Shown here: piece after piece, positions 60,173 through 61,590 of the stretch
Position numbering within the stretch: the first letter of the stretch is position 1
Layout of the letters: each line of letters opens with the position of its first letter
From: an uncultured Spirochaetota bacterium
Lineage (GTDB): Bacteria; Spirochaetota; Spirochaetia; Treponematales; UBA12059
DNA: 61,590 nucleotides
Direction of reading: 5' to 3'
NCBI GenBank assembly: GCA_937873275.1
Contig: CALMRC010000104.1
Location: 1-61,590, forward strand
Notes under the pieces: model-generated
Told to the model about the DNA's origin: nothing
The model's input: the letters and a program-made list of their open reading frames with translations, nothing else
The model's database searches: none
Translations under genes and position numbers: made by a program

Positions 60173-60298
60173 ATAGGTGAATAGTGAATGGGTGAATAGA
60201 GGCGATTCGAGAGTCGCGGCCGTATCCCACGCAATAGCGTAGTCTCCGGCCGCTTCCTTAGCCATCCTATTCACTTATTCACCCATTCACCAATTCAC
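60169..60298. repeat. GTGAATA-type heptamer-arm element between kdd and the aminotransferase gene
   Basis: Left arm: four GTGAATA/G units, 60169-60198, spaced 7-8 nt, the first containing the kdd stop TGA (60170-60172). Right arm: four TATTCAC-type units, 60268-60298; GTGAATGGGTGAATA (60184-60198) has a perfect partner at 60276-60290. The core has GCGATTC/GAGTCGC and GCGGCCG (60216-60222) / CGGCCGC (60247-60253) closing around ACGC-AATA-GCGT, followed by AGTCTCC. The 3' end stops 4 nt before the AAGGAG of the next gene, so the element is a complete intercistronic insert. Confidence 0.85.
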
Positions 60299-60313
60299 CC
60301 ACAAGGAGCCACC

Positions 60314-61590
60314 ATGCCCGCCAGCGAATTTCCGAAACTGAAACTCGACAAGTCCATGGCCATGTTCGAGGAGGCCCAGAGGCTCTCCCCGGGCGGCGTC
60401 ATGGGCATCCGCCGGCCCTACAATTTCATCCAGGGGGAGTACCCCATCTTCATCGACCGGGGCTACGGGGGCCACATCGTCGACGTGGACGGCAACGACT
60501 ACATCGACATGCTCTGCGCCTACGGCCCGGTCATCCTGGGCTACGACGAGAAGGAGATCAACGACGCGGTCAAGCGCCAGATGGACGAGCGGGGCTTCTG
60601 CTTCAGCCTGGTCCAGCCGGCCCAGAACCAGCTCGAGCAGGCCGTCATCGACGTCGTGCCCTGCGCCGAGAAGGTGATCCCCGTCAAGACCGGCTCCGAC
60701 GCCACGACCCTGGCGGTCCGGATTGCCCGGGGCTACACGGACCGGCCCATGGTCCTGCGCTGCGGTTACCACGGCTGGCACGACTGGTGCGTGGAGAACC
60801 ACGGCGGCGTCCCCGAGGAGACCCTGGCGCTCACGGACGAGTTCGAGTACGGGTCCCTCCCGGCCCTGGAGGCCAAGCTCAAGGAGCACGCCGGCAAGGT
60901 GGCCTGCGTCATCGTTACCCCCGTCGGGCACCCCCTGGCCAAGCCGGTCATGGCCCCGCCCAAGGGTTACCTGGAGGGGGTCAAGGAGCTGGTCAAGAAG
61001 CACGGCGCCGTCCTCGTGTTCGACGAGATCCGCACGGGCTTCCGGGCCGCCCTGGGGGGAGCCCAGGAGCGGTACGGGGTCACCCCGGACCTGGGCACCT
61101 TCGGCAAGGCCCTGGCCAACGGCTACGCCATCTCCTGCGTGGCGGGCAAGGCCGAGATCATGGACGTCTGCCAGTCCAAGGTCTTCGTCTCCTCCACCTT
61201 CTTCCCGAACTCCCTGGAGATGGTGGCGGCCCTCAAGTGCCTGGAGATCCTCAAGCGCGAGGACGTCCCGAACTCGATCTGGGCCCGGGGCACCAAGTTC
61301 CTGGAGCGCCTGCGGAAGGTCGTCGCGGACTCGGGCTGCCCCGCCACGGTCAGCGGCATCCCCCCCATGCCCTTCGTGACCTTCGACAAGGCCCCGGGGG
61401 ACGAGGAGAAGGCCTACAAGGCCCGGCGGGAGTACTTCTACACCCAGACCATCCGCCGCGGGCTCTTCATCCAGCCCTTCCATCACTGGTACATCGCCCA
61501 TCGGCACACGGACGCGGACCTCGACAAGGCCCTGTGGGCCATCGGCGAGTCCCTGGAGCTGACCATGAAGAAGTACCCGGTGGGGAAGGC
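60314..61590 (+). CDS. class III aminotransferase (GSA-aminomutase-like), 3' end missing
   Basis: A PLP-dependent class III aminotransferase, at least 425 residues, running off the window. It has the fold signature ETFRTG-like segment VFDEIRTGFRAALGG (about residue 236) and the Schiff-base Lys in LGTFGKALANGYAISCVAG (about residue 270). Overall it is closest to glutamate-1-semialdehyde aminomutase-like enzymes, but the position after kdd suggests a catabolic transaminase acting on an amino acid of the lysine pathway. AAGGAG precedes the ATG, directly after the repeat element, so it is probably co-transcribed with kdd. Substrate specificity cannot be assigned. Confidence 0.88.
   Translation, partial: MPASEFPKLKLDKSMAMFEEAQRLSPGGVMGIRRPYNFIQGEYPIFIDRGYGGHIVDVDGNDYIDMLCAYGPVILGYDEKEINDAVKRQMDERGFCFSLVQPAQNQLEQAVIDVVPCAEKVIPVKTGSDATTLAVRIARGYTDRPMVLRCGYHGWHDWCVENHGGVPEETLALTDEFEYGSLPALEAKLKEHAGKVACVIVTPVGHPLAKPVMAPPKGYLEGVKELVKKHGAVLVFDEIRTGFRAALGGAQERYGVTPDLGTFGKALANGYAISCVAGKAEIMDVCQSKVFVSSTFFPNSLEMVAALKCLEILKREDVPNSIWARGTKFLERLRKVVADSGCPATVSGIPPMPFVTFDKAPGDEEKAYKARREYFYTQTIRRGLFIQPFHHWYIAHRHTDADLDKALWAIGESLELTMKKYPVGK

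Noticed and set aside
60170-60200. Stop-codon readthrough of kdd into the repeat
   Set aside because: The frame after TGA meets a TAG four codons later (ATA GGT GAA TAG), so readthrough would add only a few residues.
57365-60298. Heptamer arrays as a CRISPR array
   Set aside because: Units are 7-8 nt, contiguous and without spacers, and arms are in inverted orientation; no cas gene is present.

Overview
The window is a G+C-rich stretch (roughly two-thirds G+C by eye) of a bacterial chromosome, most likely from a spirochaete. The evidence is a UPF0164-type (treponemal FadL/PorV-like) outer-membrane protein, a very long SpiroCoCo-type coiled-coil protein, an EF-G with the AHIDSGKTT loop typical of spdEFG1/mitochondrial EFG1, a PEGA-domain surface protein, a FliL-like protein, a large MCP, and a cyclic-nucleotide-binding/TPR protein paired with a Crp-like regulator. 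No rRNA, tRNA or CRISPR array was seen.

Layout. 1-3.7 kb: exported and lipid-related genes (acyltransferase, transglutaminase-like protein). 3.7-6.3 kb: corA with a structured leader, an RluA-type enzyme and a small unknown. 6.4-8.3 kb: an apparent sigma-54 promoter driving a NapH-like iron-sulfur membrane protein and a repeat-domain partner, closed by a strong terminator. 8.4-11.4 kb: a TRAP transporter operon in P-M-Q order. 11.4-20.6 kb: a SpoIIE-type sensor phosphatase with a sialidase-like ectodomain, a 1027-residue helical periplasmic protein, and divergently a UPF0164 beta-barrel. 20.6-27.3 kb: YggT, an MFS-HEAT fusion, MATE, phosphoglycerate mutase-like, RluA-like and deoD genes. 27.5-43.2 kb: SpiroCoCo, proC, a conserved unknown, eamA, mazG, a lipoprotein, an MCP, a KaiC/RecA-like ATPase, fusA and osmC. 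43.3-56.4 kb: an ABC exporter behind a leader with a short peptide ORF, MFS, fliL, an M20 peptidase divergent from a YfcC transporter, the Crp pair, an amidohydrolase, GNAT and PEGA proteins. 56.7-61.6 kb: a small beta-barrel protein, an S23-like four-helix-bundle gene inside inverted heptamer arrays, and an IclR-regulated lysine-fermentation locus (kdd plus a class III aminotransferase cut by the window end).

The most unusual feature is a dispersed family of structured intergenic elements. One class has arms of tandem heptamers (GGTGGAC/GGTGAAC/GTGAATA) in inverted orientation around conserved hairpins (about 1.9, 42.7, 57.4, 58.0 and 60.2 kb). A second class has 9-nt-period arms (CACGGAG, AGGATNAAC, AACAAGAT) or multi-hairpin cores (27.3, 30.9, 51.5 kb, and a relative at 48.4 kb). 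In several cases the TGA stop codon of the neighbouring gene is itself part of the first repeat unit. The only protein gene bracketed by these arrays is the four-helix-bundle gene, which has visibly lower G+C than its surroundings. I infer a mobile or retrotransposing family in which the 57.4-58.1 kb cassette is the coding copy and the others are non-coding derivatives.

Promoters are readable: TTGCC(R) or TGGAAA, a 17-nt spacer, then TATACT recurs upstream of many genes, and several starts lie so close to the -10 box that the mRNAs should be leaderless.
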